Of a stretch of 64,000 nucleotides of DNA, positions 51,601-59,772 are shown piece by piece. The first letter of the stretch is position 1, and each line of letters opens with the position of its first letter. Below the pieces are notes generated by a model. That model did no database searches, was not told where the DNA came from, and saw only the letters and a program-made list of their open reading frames with translations. The stretch is from Microbacterium kyungheense (GTDB taxonomy: Bacteria; Actinomycetota; Actinomycetes; Actinomycetales; Microbacteriaceae). The translations under genes were made by a program, and so were the position numbers. The stretch lies in assembly GCF_006783905.1 (NCBI RefSeq), contig NZ_VFPE01000007.1, forward strand, positions 167,224 to 231,223, given 5' to 3'.

Positions 51601-51732
51601 GTCATCGGCCTGGTCGTGGTCGGGCGTCCGGTGCTCGCCGCGCTCCGTCGCGCCAAGCCCCTGCAGCAGCCGCCGTGGACGGGCACGCCCGTCGGGCGCC
51701 GTGTCGCGGCGACGGCGCCTGCTCGCCGCTGA
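48601..51732 (+). CDS. single-chain ECF transporter: EcfT-EcfA-EcfA'-EcfS fusion
   Basis: 1043 residues in one frame. Residues 1-200: EcfT-like, about three helices with the two coupling motifs FAQRLRGER and ALELRGFAG. About 220-430: first ATPase (Walker A GTTGSGKST about 240, signature LSAGE, Walker B LLLVDEPLADLD, EHR H-loop). About 460-720: second ATPase (GPNGAGKSS about 492, LSAGERR, MLVDEPTRGLDP, SHEPE). About 775-1015: six-helix S component with FGPWTPFQMFACAWVG, the CbrT-like signature. Both ATPases look competent. Residues about 545-610 are a repeat-derived insertion. Coupled to the lipoprotein gene; faces metH, which favours a corrinoid substrate. Confidence 0.85.
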   Translation: MILRPGPLRAAAVLAAGFVAARVVYRILFHGADGSGTVLLPLPEVRLAPPFAHVVLLGPVTTDGLVGAVAGALPIALAILAFGVLNSLVDLHRVFARASRRGPLRGIARALAIAWATLPSLADGARAVRFAQRLRGERGGVRLLLPLLQRTLERAGHVAAALELRGFAGRGLDGDCLAPVEARAVSIGFDPASEADRTRGTAGLDTPSGSRTAPAMRDASSPGIRLPEVFTLEAGTLTLVTGTTGSGKSTLLRAIAGLHTHTDGGWIAGTLRVVGHDRAAVPPRDLAQRVGVVLQHPREAFATERVRDEIGLALELRGVARVIVGARVAEVAERVGIARLLDRPTRGLSAGEATLVAIAAAIVEHPILLLVDEPLADLDAEARVRVAGQLGSLAHEAGMCVVVAEHRVGALAPVADEVLRIDDGVARVVPASDVADGAADGAAEVASAPRGPGAEPVLRARGITVTHRGTVAVSGAHLDLRAGEIVALTGPNGAGKSSLLGALALPERGSDVAAAGWVALVPDASDDLFVYDTVAGECARADRHRSTRHASSRWRSLSDRGAEFRTLSERGTSETKRDPGTPETMPSEAAELRTLSERGTSETKRDPGAREQAGTAARFAGFLGLDPEGPEFAARLARHPLDLSAGERRCLALAIQLATAPRVMLVDEPTRGLDPAARAVVWAALVTLADDGTAVLVASHEPEIAAHADRVLQMRAGTLAAAPAAHRIQQNRTPQRREARNPAPPAAPTPRSPEVSTVRAPERPAAGPAGPPASRRPLLPVAALVAANLVALGAFCWPLVATAVPAQAHAAVPVAALALAPLAVLVVIATLDGTVRSAHMLALLGTLAAIGAAVRIASTGVGGVEAVFVLLILAGRAFGARFGMLLGMASIALSTLVTGTFGPWTPFQMFACAWVGAGAGLLPRLRSRAGEIAMLAVYGVVASYLFGLIMNLWYWPFAVGYGTGISYDGSAPLSVNLSSFLLYSLVTSTLSWDTLRAVTTVIGLVVVGRPVLAALRRAKPLQQPPWTGTPVGRRVAATAPARR
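50245..50420 (+). repeat. repeat cluster inside the ECF coding sequence
   Basis: An inverted partial copy (50245-50275), then a 46-bp direct repeat at 50291-50336 and 50375-50420, identical and 84 bases (28 codons) apart, each encoding RTLSERGTSETKRDP. It belongs to the family at 31601 and 32712. Frame is kept through all copies. Confidence 0.85.
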
Positions 51733-51747
51733 GACCGGGCTCAGTCC

Positions 51748-51861
51748 GCGCTGTCGAAATCGGCATGCGCGCCAGAACACAGCGACAGCGCATGACGGTT
51801 TCGACAGCGCGAAAGGCCAGGTCGGCGCAGAAGCTGCAGCGCGTGCCGATCTCGACAGCGC
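51748..51861. repeat. three REP-like copies between ECF gene and metH
   Basis: Copies at 51748-51770, 51788-51810 (inverted) and 51841-51861 (inverted) share GCGCTGTCGA and a downstream CATGCGC. The first two form a 23-base stem around a 17-base loop. Convergent intergenic space of 210 bases, otherwise empty. Confidence 0.75.
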
Positions 51862-51897
51862 ACAGAGGGGCACCAGCGGCGCGCACAGCCGGGGAAG

Positions 51898-51925
51898 GGT
51901 GGATGCCGGGGCCCCGGCATCCACC
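51898..51925. terminator. 28-bp perfect palindrome before metH stop
   Basis: Arms 51898-51911 and 51912-51925 (GGTGGATGCCGGGG and complement) with no spacer, 17 bases beyond the metH stop. Likely terminator for metH, possibly both genes. Confidence 0.65.
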
Positions 51926-51942
51926 ATCCACGAGCCGGAGGA

Positions 51943-54900
51943 TCAGACCGAGAAGTACTTCGCCTCGGGGTGGTGGAACACGAACGCGTCGGTCGACTGC
52001 TCGGGGTGCAGCTGCAGCTCGTCGCTGAGCTCGACGCCCATGCGCTCGGGACGCAGCAGCTCGACGACCTTGCGGCGGTCCTCCATGTCGGGGCACGCCG
52101 GGTAGCCCAGCGAGAAGCGGGCGCCGCGGTACTCCAGCTTGAACAGGCCCGCGGTGTCGGTCGGGTCCTCGGCCGCGAAGCCCAGCTCGGAGCGGATGCG
52201 GGCGTGCCAGAACTCGGCGAGCGCCTCGGTCAGCTGCATCACGAGGCCGTTGAGCTCGTAGTAGTCGCGGTACTTGTCTTCGGCGAAGAGCTTCGCCGTC
52301 ACGGCGTCGATGGCAGCGCCCGCCGTCACCAGCTGCACCGGCAGCACGTCGACCTCACCCGACGCGCGGGAGCGTGCGAAGTCCGCCAGGTTCAGGTGAC
52401 GGTCGCGGCGCTGGCGCGGGAAGTGGAAGCGCAGCCGGTCGGTGCCGACGGGGCCGCCGCTGCCGCCGTCGGGGGCGAGCAGGCCGGGCACGCCCAGCAC
52501 GCCGGCCGGGTCGTCGGCGTGGTGCAGGACGACGAGGTCATCACCCTCCGACACGACCGGGAAGTAGCCGTACGCGACGGATGCGTCGAGCATGCCCTCG
52601 GCGAGGATGCGGTCGAGCCAGTAGCGCAACCGCGGCCGGCCCTCGGCCTCGACCAGCTGCTCGTACGAGAGCCCGTCTTCGCCGCGGCCGGGCTTGAGGC
52701 CCCACTGGCCCATGAACGTCGCACGCTCGTCGAGGAAGGCGGCGTAGTCCTGCAGCGCGATGCCGCGGACGATCCGGGTGCCCCAGAAGGGCGGCGCGGG
52801 CACCGGGTTGTCGGATGCCACGTCCGACCGTGCCGGCATGGCCTCGGGTTCGGTCAGCGTGAGCTTGGAGCCGGCCGCATGGCGGCGCTTCTTGAGCTCG
52901 GGCAGTCCGACCGATGCCGGGTCGGCACCGCGGGCGATCTTGACGAGCGGCTCCATGAGGGCGAGGCCCTCGAACGCGTCGCGTGCGTAGCGCACCTCGC
53001 CGTCGAACAGGCTCGCGAGGTCGTCCTCGACGTACGCGCGGGTGAGCGCGGCGCCGCCGAGGATGACCGGCCACTTCTTGCCGAGCCCGCGGGACTGCAG
53101 CTCTTCGAGGTTCTCCTTCATCACGACCGTCGACTTCACGAGCAGCCCTGACATGCCGATCACGTCGGCGTCATGCTCCTCGGCGGCGGCGATGATGTCG
53201 GCGATCGGCTGCTTGATGCCGAGGTTGATGACGTCGTACCCGTTGTTGGTCAGGATGATGTCGACGAGGTTCTTGCCGATGTCGTGGACGTCGCCGCGCA
53301 CGGTCGCGAGCACGATGCGGCCCTTGCCCGAGGCATCCGACTTCTCCATGTGAGGCTCGAGCAGCGCCACGGCGTTCTTCATGACCTCGGCCGACTGCAG
53401 CACGAACGGCAGCTGCATCTCGCCCGCGCCGAACCGCTCTCCCACGACCTTCATGCCCTCCAGCAGGTGGTCGTTGATGATCGCGAGGGGCGTCATGCCC
53501 TCGGCGCGCGCGACGTCGAGGTCGGCTTCGAGGCCCTTGCCCTCGCCGTCGATGATGCGTCGCTGCAGGCGCTCGCCCGTCGGCAGCGCGGCGAGCTCGG
53601 CGGCGCGCTGGTTGCGCAGCGCGGCGGTGTCGACGCCCGCGAACAGATCGAGCATGCGCGCCAGCGGGTCGTAGGTGACGTTGCCGTCGGCGTCGTACTC
53701 GCGCCGGTCCCATACCAGGTCGAGGGCGACCTGGCGCTGCTCGTCCGAGATGGAGGCGAGCGGCACGATCTTGGCGGCGTCGATGATGCCGCTCGTGAGA
53801 CCCGCCTCGACCGCCTCGTGCAGGAACGCCGAGTTCAGCACGCTGCGCGCGGCCGGGTTGAGGCCGAACGACACGTTCGAGACGCCGAGGGTCGTGTTGA
53901 TGCCCGGGTACTTCGCGGTGATGCGGCGGATCGCCTCGATCGTCTCGATCGCGTCGCGCCGGGTCTCCTCCTGCCCAGTGGCGATCGGGAAGGTCAGGCA
54001 GTCGACGATGATGTCGCTCACCCGCAGGCCCCACTCCCCGGTCAGCTCGTCGACCAGACGCGACGCGATGCGCACCTTGTCGTCGGCGGTGCGGGCCTGC
54101 CCGTGCTCGTCGATCGTGAGGGCGATGACAGCGGTGCCGTGCTCCTTCACGAGCGGCATGATGCGTCCGAATCGGGATGCCGCGCCGTCGCCGTCCTCGT
54201 AGTTCACCGAGTTGACGACCGGGCGTCCGCCGATGAGCTCGAGTCCGGCGCGGATCACGGCCGGCTCGGTCGAGTCCACGACGAGCGGCAGGGTCGACGC
54301 GGACGCGAAGCGCGAGACGACCTCGCGGATGTCGGCGACGCCGTCGCGGCCCACGTAGTCGACGCACACGTCCAGCAGGTGGGCGCCCACGCGGATCTGG
54401 TCGCGGGCGATCTCGACGCAGTCGTCCCAGCGCCCCTCGAGCATGGCCTCGCGGAACGCCTTCGAGCCGTTCGCGTTGGTGCGCTCGCCGATCGCGAGGT
54501 ACGAGGCATCCTGCTGGAACGACACGTGCTGGTACAGCGACGCGACGCCGGGCTCCACGGCCGGGTGGCGCTCACCGGCGGTGCGCAGCGGACGCAGGCG
54601 CTCGACGACCGCCTCGAGGTGCTCGGGCGTCGTGCCGCAGCATCCGCCGATCAGGCCCAGGCCGAACTCGCGCACGAACTGCTCGTGCGCCGTTGCGAGC
54701 TCCGCCGGCGAGAGCGGGTAGTGGGCGCCGTTCGCGCCCAGCACGGGAAGGCCGGCGTTGGGCATGCAGGCGATCGGCACCGTGGCGTGCTGGGAGAGAT
54801 GCCGCAGGTGCTCGCTCATCTCGGTCGGTCCGGTGGCGCAGTTCAGGCCGATGGCGTCGACGCCGAGCGGCTCGATCGCCGTGAGCGCCGCGCCGATCTC

Positions 54901-55575
54901 GGAGCCCATCAGCATCGTGCCGGTGGTCTCGACGGTCACCTCGACGAAGATCGGAAGACGGATGCCGCGGCTCACGATCGCCTGACGACAGCCGTTGATG
55001 GCGGCCTTCGTCTGCAGCAGGTCCTGGCTGGTCTCGACGAGGAAGGCGTCGGCGCCGCCGTCGATGAGGCCCTCCGCCTGCAGCGCGAACGTCTGCTTCA
55101 GGTTGTCGTAGGTGGTGTGGCCGAGGCTCGGGAGCTTCGTGCCCGGCCCCATCGACCCCAGCACCCAGCGCTCCCGGCCGTCAGCGGCCTCGGCCGCCTC
55201 GACGCGCTCGCGTGCGATGCGCGCGCCCTTCTCGGCGAGCTCGGCGATGCGGTCCTCGATGCCGTAGTCGCCGAGGTTCGACCAGTTGGCGCCGAACGTG
55301 TTCGTCTCGACGGCATCCACCCCGACCTCGAGATAGGCGTCGTGGATCGCGCCGACGACGTCCGGGCGCGAGACGTTGAGGATCTCGTTGCAGCCCTCGA
55401 GCCCCTGGAAGTCGCCGTCGATCGTGAGGTCGTGCCGCTGCAGCATCGTGCCCATGGCGCCGTCGGCGATCACGACACGGCCGCGCACGGCGTCCAGCAG
55501 CCGCTGCGCACGCTCGGGGCGCGGCACCCCGTCGATGTCGAGGGCGAAGCGGGGTGCGGAGGTCACAGCGGTCAC
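51943..55575 (-). CDS. metH: cobalamin-dependent methionine synthase
   Basis: 1210 residues, four modules. Homocysteine domain (about 20-330: GLNCATGPTE, GGCCGTTPEH zinc Cys), pterin-binding domain (about 350-630), cobalamin cap and Rossmann domain (about 660-890: the axial-His motif DVHDIGKN), and the activation domain (about 910-1210: RPSADL-less, ending AKYFSV). Makes methionine from homocysteine and methyl-THF. GTG start; TAAAAT box six bases upstream. No cobalamin riboswitch visible upstream. Confidence 0.96.
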   Translation of the reverse strand: MTAVTSAPRFALDIDGVPRPERAQRLLDAVRGRVVIADGAMGTMLQRHDLTIDGDFQGLEGCNEILNVSRPDVVGAIHDAYLEVGVDAVETNTFGANWSNLGDYGIEDRIAELAEKGARIARERVEAAEAADGRERWVLGSMGPGTKLPSLGHTTYDNLKQTFALQAEGLIDGGADAFLVETSQDLLQTKAAINGCRQAIVSRGIRLPIFVEVTVETTGTMLMGSEIGAALTAIEPLGVDAIGLNCATGPTEMSEHLRHLSQHATVPIACMPNAGLPVLGANGAHYPLSPAELATAHEQFVREFGLGLIGGCCGTTPEHLEAVVERLRPLRTAGERHPAVEPGVASLYQHVSFQQDASYLAIGERTNANGSKAFREAMLEGRWDDCVEIARDQIRVGAHLLDVCVDYVGRDGVADIREVVSRFASASTLPLVVDSTEPAVIRAGLELIGGRPVVNSVNYEDGDGAASRFGRIMPLVKEHGTAVIALTIDEHGQARTADDKVRIASRLVDELTGEWGLRVSDIIVDCLTFPIATGQEETRRDAIETIEAIRRITAKYPGINTTLGVSNVSFGLNPAARSVLNSAFLHEAVEAGLTSGIIDAAKIVPLASISDEQRQVALDLVWDRREYDADGNVTYDPLARMLDLFAGVDTAALRNQRAAELAALPTGERLQRRIIDGEGKGLEADLDVARAEGMTPLAIINDHLLEGMKVVGERFGAGEMQLPFVLQSAEVMKNAVALLEPHMEKSDASGKGRIVLATVRGDVHDIGKNLVDIILTNNGYDVINLGIKQPIADIIAAAEEHDADVIGMSGLLVKSTVVMKENLEELQSRGLGKKWPVILGGAALTRAYVEDDLASLFDGEVRYARDAFEGLALMEPLVKIARGADPASVGLPELKKRRHAAGSKLTLTEPEAMPARSDVASDNPVPAPPFWGTRIVRGIALQDYAAFLDERATFMGQWGLKPGRGEDGLSYEQLVEAEGRPRLRYWLDRILAEGMLDASVAYGYFPVVSEGDDLVVLHHADDPAGVLGVPGLLAPDGGSGGPVGTDRLRFHFPRQRRDRHLNLADFARSRASGEVDVLPVQLVTAGAAIDAVTAKLFAEDKYRDYYELNGLVMQLTEALAEFWHARIRSELGFAAEDPTDTAGLFKLEYRGARFSLGYPACPDMEDRRKVVELLRPERMGVELSDELQLHPEQSTDAFVFHHPEAKYFSV

Positions 55576-55581
55576 CCCGCG

Positions 55582-55587
55582 ATTTTA
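55582..55587 (-). promoter_or_regulatory. leaderless promoter -10 box (metH)
   Basis: TAAAAT, CGCGGG, then GTG at 55575; an AT-rich island in otherwise GC-rich sequence. Confidence 0.6.
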
Positions 55588-55696
55588 GTCGCGGGGTGAC
55601 CGGCCGGCGCCGTTGATGACGGGCCGCTCAGACCCGCGGAGCGCCCGGCGTGCGGCATCCACTGCTCTGCCACCGTCCGTGCCGGCTGTCTGCGGA

Positions 55697-56497
55697 TCAG
55701 GCGTTCTTGGAGTCGCGCCAGCGCAGCCACGACTCGATGAGCTCGAAGTCGAAGTCGGGGCCGCGGAATCCGAACGTGATGAGGCGCGCGCCCGCGTCGT
55801 ACAGCGCGTCGCCGTGCTCGACGCCGTGTCCGTACACCTCGTTCGAGATGACGAGGTTCGAGGTGTCGCGCCCCTCGCGCTCGGCCCAGCGCTCGATGAC
55901 GTCGACCTTGTGCGCGATCTCGTCGGGCCGCACGAAGCTGTGCCAGATGTCGGCGTGGCGGGCGACGAGGCGCAGCGTCTTCTGCTCGCCCTTGCCGCCG
56001 ATCATCACCGGGATCTTGCGCGTCGGAGCGGGGTTGAGTTTCGCCCAGCGGGCCTCGACGCGCTCCAGGCCCGCGGCCAGATCGTCGAGCCGCGAGCCGG
56101 GCGTGCCGAACTCGTAGCCGTACTCGTCGTAGTCGCGCTGGAACCATCCCGCGCCGGTGCCGAAGATGAAGCGACCGGTGTCGCCGCCCTTCGCCGAGAT
56201 GTGGTCGATCGTCCGGGCCATGTCGGCCTGCAGGTCGGCGTTGCGGTAGCTGTTGCAGTTGACGAGGGCGCCGAACTCGACGCGTTCGGTCTGCTCGGCC
56301 CACGCGCCGAGCATCGTCCAGGACTCGAAGTGGAGACCGTCGGGCTCGCCGGTCAGCGGGAAGAAGTGATCCCAGTTGAACAGGATGTCGACGCCGAGGT
56401 CTTCGAGCCGGCGGACGGCGTCGCGGATCCCGTCGTAAGGGGTGTGCTGGGGCTGGATCTGTACGCCGAAGCGCACGGGAGTGTCGAGGAGGGGCAT
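55697..56497 (-). CDS. LLM class F420-dependent oxidoreductase
   Basis: 266 residues, luciferase-like barrel. RFGVQIQPQHTPYDGIRDAVRRLED, LGAWAEQTERVEFGALVNCNSYRN and GTGAGWFQRDYDEYGYEF are typical of actinobacterial F420 enzymes. Substrate unknown. Leaderless start: TAGTCT six bases before the ATG. Confidence 0.88.
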   Translation of the reverse strand: MPLLDTPVRFGVQIQPQHTPYDGIRDAVRRLEDLGVDILFNWDHFFPLTGEPDGLHFESWTMLGAWAEQTERVEFGALVNCNSYRNADLQADMARTIDHISAKGGDTGRFIFGTGAGWFQRDYDEYGYEFGTPGSRLDDLAAGLERVEARWAKLNPAPTRKIPVMIGGKGEQKTLRLVARHADIWHSFVRPDEIAHKVDVIERWAEREGRDTSNLVISNEVYGHGVEHGDALYDAGARLITFGFRGPDFDFELIESWLRWRDSKNA

Positions 56498-56503
56498 GGG
56501 GAA

Positions 56504-56509
56504 AGACTA
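56504..56509 (-). promoter_or_regulatory. leaderless promoter -10 box (LLM oxidoreductase)
   Basis: TAGTCT, TTCCCC, then ATG at 56497; the spacer is pyrimidine-rich, so no ribosome site is possible there. Confidence 0.6.
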
Positions 56510-56553
56510 GGGCCGCGCCGAGGGGAGCATCCTCGTTTGAGGACACGCGCTGA

Positions 56554-56587
56554 GATGCGGACCCGATCACGCGATCGGATCCGCATC
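56554..56587 (-). terminator. terminator after second permease-prefix gene
   Basis: 15-base stem (56554-56568 with 56573-56587) with one C-A mismatch and loop ACGC, 13 bases beyond the stop of the 56601 gene. Confidence 0.7.
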
Positions 56588-56600
56588 CCGGCTGCGGCCC

Positions 56601-57575
56601 TCAGTCGAGGGCGTGCGCGGCGCGGCGGGACCTGGCCGCCTTCAGTGCGGCATCCGTCGTGTCCCAGATCGCGACCCCGACGATCACGAACCCGACGATC
56701 GTGACGATGATCGTCTGCACCGTCTCGCCGTCGGCGCCCTCGATGATCGACGGGAAGAAGTCCGGGTTGATCAGGCGCCCCTCTGCCAGCAGCCACAGCG
56801 CCGGCACCGCGATGATGAGATTCAGGATGCCGTTTGCCACGGCCAGCGCGACGGTCCAGCGCCCGACGCCGTAGACCGCGATGGCGAGCACCGCCTCCAT
56901 GGCCATCACGAGGAACAGCGCCATGATCCACCACGGCCACAGTCCGTCGTCCAGGAACGGCAGACCGCGCTGCGTCGGCACGAGGCCGATGAAGTGGTCC
57001 CACAGGATGACGCCGGCCATCACCAGCAGGAAGCCGATGGAGGTGATCATGTCGCCCAGGCCCGCCCCGCGCTGCCGCGGCTCGGGCAGGCGCTCGGGCG
57101 TCCAGGGGCCGGAGGTCATGGTCTCGTGGCCGGTGCGCTCCAGCACGACGAAGACGAGCGTCACCCAGAAGGCGATGTGCAGGGCGGCGGTCAGCACGGC
57201 GACGACGGCGGACCCGATGACCTCGCCGATCGTCGCACCGCTGAGGACCTGGCCGAGCGCGACACCGAAGGCGACGCAGGGCAGCACGATCCACAGCAGC
57301 AGCTTGAGCAGGCGCCACCAGTCGAGGTAGTAGCGCGGACCGATGAGGTGCAGCTGCCGGCCGGTGTAGCCGGCGGCGAGCACATCGGGGTCGCCGAGGT
57401 CGGTGAGCACGGCGCGCTCGGCGGACTCGGGGTCGGCGCCGTCCGCGATCCGCGCCTCGATCTGGTCGTCGATCGACCCGCGCAGTTCGGCGGCGAGGTC
57501 GTCCCGCTGTGCTTCGGGGACGGTGCGCATCGCGGCGTCGATGTAGCGGTCGGTGAGGGTGTCGGTGGTGGTCAT
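56601..57575 (-). CDS. membrane protein with permease-prefix domain (second copy)
   Basis: 324 residues. Permease-prefix domain at the N-terminus (DDLAAELRGSIDDQIEARIADGADPESAERAVLTDLGD over about 27-65), then about seven helices. ATG at 57575 follows GGAGAAA at six bases; a GTG at 57596 overlapping the padR stop is the alternative. Partner of the PadR gene just upstream, parallel to 39449-40698. Confidence 0.85.
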   Translation of the reverse strand: MTTTDTLTDRYIDAAMRTVPEAQRDDLAAELRGSIDDQIEARIADGADPESAERAVLTDLGDPDVLAAGYTGRQLHLIGPRYYLDWWRLLKLLLWIVLPCVAFGVALGQVLSGATIGEVIGSAVVAVLTAALHIAFWVTLVFVVLERTGHETMTSGPWTPERLPEPRQRGAGLGDMITSIGFLLVMAGVILWDHFIGLVPTQRGLPFLDDGLWPWWIMALFLVMAMEAVLAIAVYGVGRWTVALAVANGILNLIIAVPALWLLAEGRLINPDFFPSIIEGADGETVQTIIVTIVGFVIVGVAIWDTTDAALKAARSRRAAHALD

Positions 57576-57592
57576 GGCTTTCTCCGTGGGGT

Positions 57593-57928
57593 TCACAGTT
57601 CGGTGTCGAGCCCGCCGATCGCGGTCGCGATCGCACGGAAGTCGTCGGTCAGTGCGCCGGCGAGCCGGATGCCGGCGTCACTGGTGCGGTAGAACTTGCG
57701 GGGCCGCGCCTCGTCGGTGTTCCACTCGCTCGTGAGGAACCCCTGCTTCTCGAGACGGCGCAGCAGGGGGTACAGGGTGTTGGCGTCGGTGGGGAACCCG
57801 CGCTCCCCCAGCTCTTCGAGCAGCCCGTAGCCGTACCCGGGCGTCTCGAGCAGCCGCAGGCATGCCAGCACGACGGTGCCGCGCCGGAGCTCCTGCAGGT
57901 GCGTCTCGAGGGTCTCGGTTTCGCTCAT
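57593..57928 (-). CDS. PadR family transcriptional regulator (second copy)
   Basis: 111 residues. Winged helix LLETPGYGYGLLEELGERGF and LYPLLRRLEKQGFLTSEW. Controls itself and the following membrane gene, by analogy with other PadR cassettes. Promoter with TTGACG and TACAGT directly upstream. Confidence 0.9.
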   Translation of the reverse strand: MSETETLETHLQELRRGTVVLACLRLLETPGYGYGLLEELGERGFPTDANTLYPLLRRLEKQGFLTSEWNTDEARPRKFYRTSDAGIRLAGALTDDFRAIATAIGGLDTEL

Positions 57929-57965
57929 GTCTCACACTGTACTGTGCGACACACACTATCGTCAA
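57929..57965 (-). promoter_or_regulatory. padR promoter, TTGACG-N18-TACAGT-N7-ATG
   Basis: Minus strand: TTGACG (57960-57965), 18 bases, TACAGT (57936-57941), seven bases, ATG. The -10 box sits in a near-palindrome CACACTGTACTGTG, a probable PadR site. The same TACAGT-N7-ATG layout precedes the other padR. Confidence 0.6.
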
Positions 57966-58066
57966 GCGCACATTGTTATCGGCCTGACTTGGCTCAAATG
58001 CACGACACGCCCGGCGTGGCGCGTACATCTGAGGCAAGTCACCGGGTGGAGGCGGAGGATGGGGAG

Positions 58067-59068
58067 GTGAGCAGCGACGCACCCCTCCCCCCGCTCGGCG
58101 AGATCCTCGACACGGCGCACGTCGTGGCACTGCCGTTGGCGACGCGATTCCGCGGGGTCGATGTGCGCGAGGCGCTGCTCTTCCAGGGCCCCGAGGGGTG
58201 GGCCGAGTTCTCGCCGTTCACCGAGTACGGCGACGTCGAGTCGTCCACCTGGCTGGCGGCCGCGATCGAGGACGCGTGGATGCCGCGGCCCGAGCCCGTC
58301 CGCGGCACGGTCGGCGTCAACGCGACGGTGCCGGCCGTGCCCGCCGACGCGGTGCCGGGCGTGCTGGCCCGGTTCGACGGATGCCGCACCGCCAAAGTCA
58401 AGGTCGCCGAGGCCGGACAGCGCCTGGCCGACGACGTCGCGCGCGTGCGCGCCGTCCGCGAGAGCATGGGCCCCGAAGGACGCGTGCGCATCGACGCCAA
58501 CGGCGGCTGGAACGTCGACGAGGCCGAACGCGCGCTGCACGCGCTGGCCGAGTTCGATCTCGAGTACGCCGAGCAGCCGTGCGCCGGCGTCGAGGAGCTC
58601 GCCGAGCTGCGGCGCCGCGTGAAGTACATGGGCATCCCGATCGCTGCCGACGAGAGCGTGCGCAAGGCCGCCGACCCCCTCGCCGTGGCCCGCGCCGGCG
58701 CCGCCGACCTGCTCGTCGTCAAGGCGCAGCCGCTGGGCGGGGTGCGGCGCGCGCTGCAGATCGTGGCCGAGGCGGGTCTGCCCGCGGTGGTGTCGAGCGC
58801 ACTGGACACGTCGGTGGGGCTGTCGATGGGCGTGGCGCTGGCCGCCGCCCTCCCCCGGCTCGACTACGACTGCGGGCTCGGAACGGCGTCGCTGTTCACC
58901 GCGGACGTCTCGGCGCCACCGCTCACCCCTCGGGACGGGATGCTGGCGGCCGGGCGCGTGACGCCCGACATGGCGCTGCTGGCCGAGCACGCGGCGCCCG
59001 CCGAGCCTCGGCAGTGGTGGCTCGACCGTGTGCGGCGGTGCCACGCGGTGCTGAGCGCCGAGGGCTGA
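58067..59068 (+). CDS. menC: o-succinylbenzoate synthase
   Basis: 333 residues, enolase superfamily. Catalytic Lys in AKVKVAEAG, metal ligands in RIDANGGWNVDEA, EYAEQPC and IAADESV, and LVVKAQPLGG supplying the second Lys. Dehydrates SHCHC in menaquinone synthesis. GTG at 58067 is seven bases after GGAGGA. It stands 10 kb from menB-menE, next to an unrelated TetR gene. Confidence 0.93.
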   Translation: MSSDAPLPPLGEILDTAHVVALPLATRFRGVDVREALLFQGPEGWAEFSPFTEYGDVESSTWLAAAIEDAWMPRPEPVRGTVGVNATVPAVPADAVPGVLARFDGCRTAKVKVAEAGQRLADDVARVRAVRESMGPEGRVRIDANGGWNVDEAERALHALAEFDLEYAEQPCAGVEELAELRRRVKYMGIPIAADESVRKAADPLAVARAGAADLLVVKAQPLGGVRRALQIVAEAGLPAVVSSALDTSVGLSMGVALAAALPRLDYDCGLGTASLFTADVSAPPLTPRDGMLAAGRVTPDMALLAEHAAPAEPRQWWLDRVRRCHAVLSAEG

Positions 59069-59071
59069 GGA

Positions 59072-59710
59072 TCAGACCGGGTCGACCAGTGCCGTCGCGA
59101 GGCGCGCGGTGCGCTCGTTGACGAGGGTGTGGGTCGCCTCGGGGTCGAGGCCGCTCATCACGGCGAACGCCGCGGTGTCTTCCCACGTCTGCAGGATGAG
59201 GCCCGCGAACTCGGTCGCGGGCACGCGCAGGCGGAAGCCGTAGGTCTGAGCGAGGTTCTCGATGAACGAACCGACGCGCTCGACGAGATTCGCCTGCCAC
59301 TCGATGTACGCCTTGGCCAGGCGCGGGTCGCGCATGGCGCGCGTGCGGATCTCGCTCGTGAGCAGGATGCCCTGCTTCTTGTCGAACGCCGCGTCGAGGA
59401 GCCGGCGCACCAGATCGCCCGGTTCGAGCTCTTCGCCGCGCGCCTGCAACGCCGCGACGCGGTCGGCGACCTCGTCGATCTTCTCGCCGGCGACCCGCTC
59501 GGTGAGGGCGAGCATCAGCTCGTCCTTCGTCTCGAAGTTGGAGTAGAACGCTCCGCGGGTGAAGCCGGCCCGCTCGCAGATCGCCTCGACGGAGGCGGCA
59601 TCCACCCCGACCTCGGCGAAGACGAGGGCCGCGGCATCCAGCAGCTTCTGCCGGGTCGCCTCACGACGGGGGGACGTGACGGCGGTGTCTGCCGTCTGGG
59701 TGTCGGTCAT
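59072..59710 (-). CDS. TetR family transcriptional regulator
   Basis: 212 residues. HTH: RQKLLDAAALVFAEVGVDAASVEAICERAGFTRGAFYSNFETKDELM over about 18-65, typical. Divergent from the MmpL operon across a 142-base gap that holds two tandem palindromes, so it probably represses mmpL-yhgE and itself. GAGAGGAG before the ATG. Confidence 0.92.
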   Translation of the reverse strand: MTDTQTADTAVTSPRREATRQKLLDAAALVFAEVGVDAASVEAICERAGFTRGAFYSNFETKDELMLALTERVAGEKIDEVADRVAALQARGEELEPGDLVRRLLDAAFDKKQGILLTSEIRTRAMRDPRLAKAYIEWQANLVERVGSFIENLAQTYGFRLRVPATEFAGLILQTWEDTAAFAVMSGLDPEATHTLVNERTARLATALVDPV

Positions 59711-59772
59711 CGGTTCTCCTCTCCGCCAGTCTCACACGGACTACTCAGGTTCGGGCGGCGAACCCGCCTTAC

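Noticed and set aside
55576..55696. Cobalamin riboswitch in front of metH
   Set aside because: The -10 box is six bases from the GTG, leaving no leader; no B12-box-like sequence seen here or at 47954-48040.
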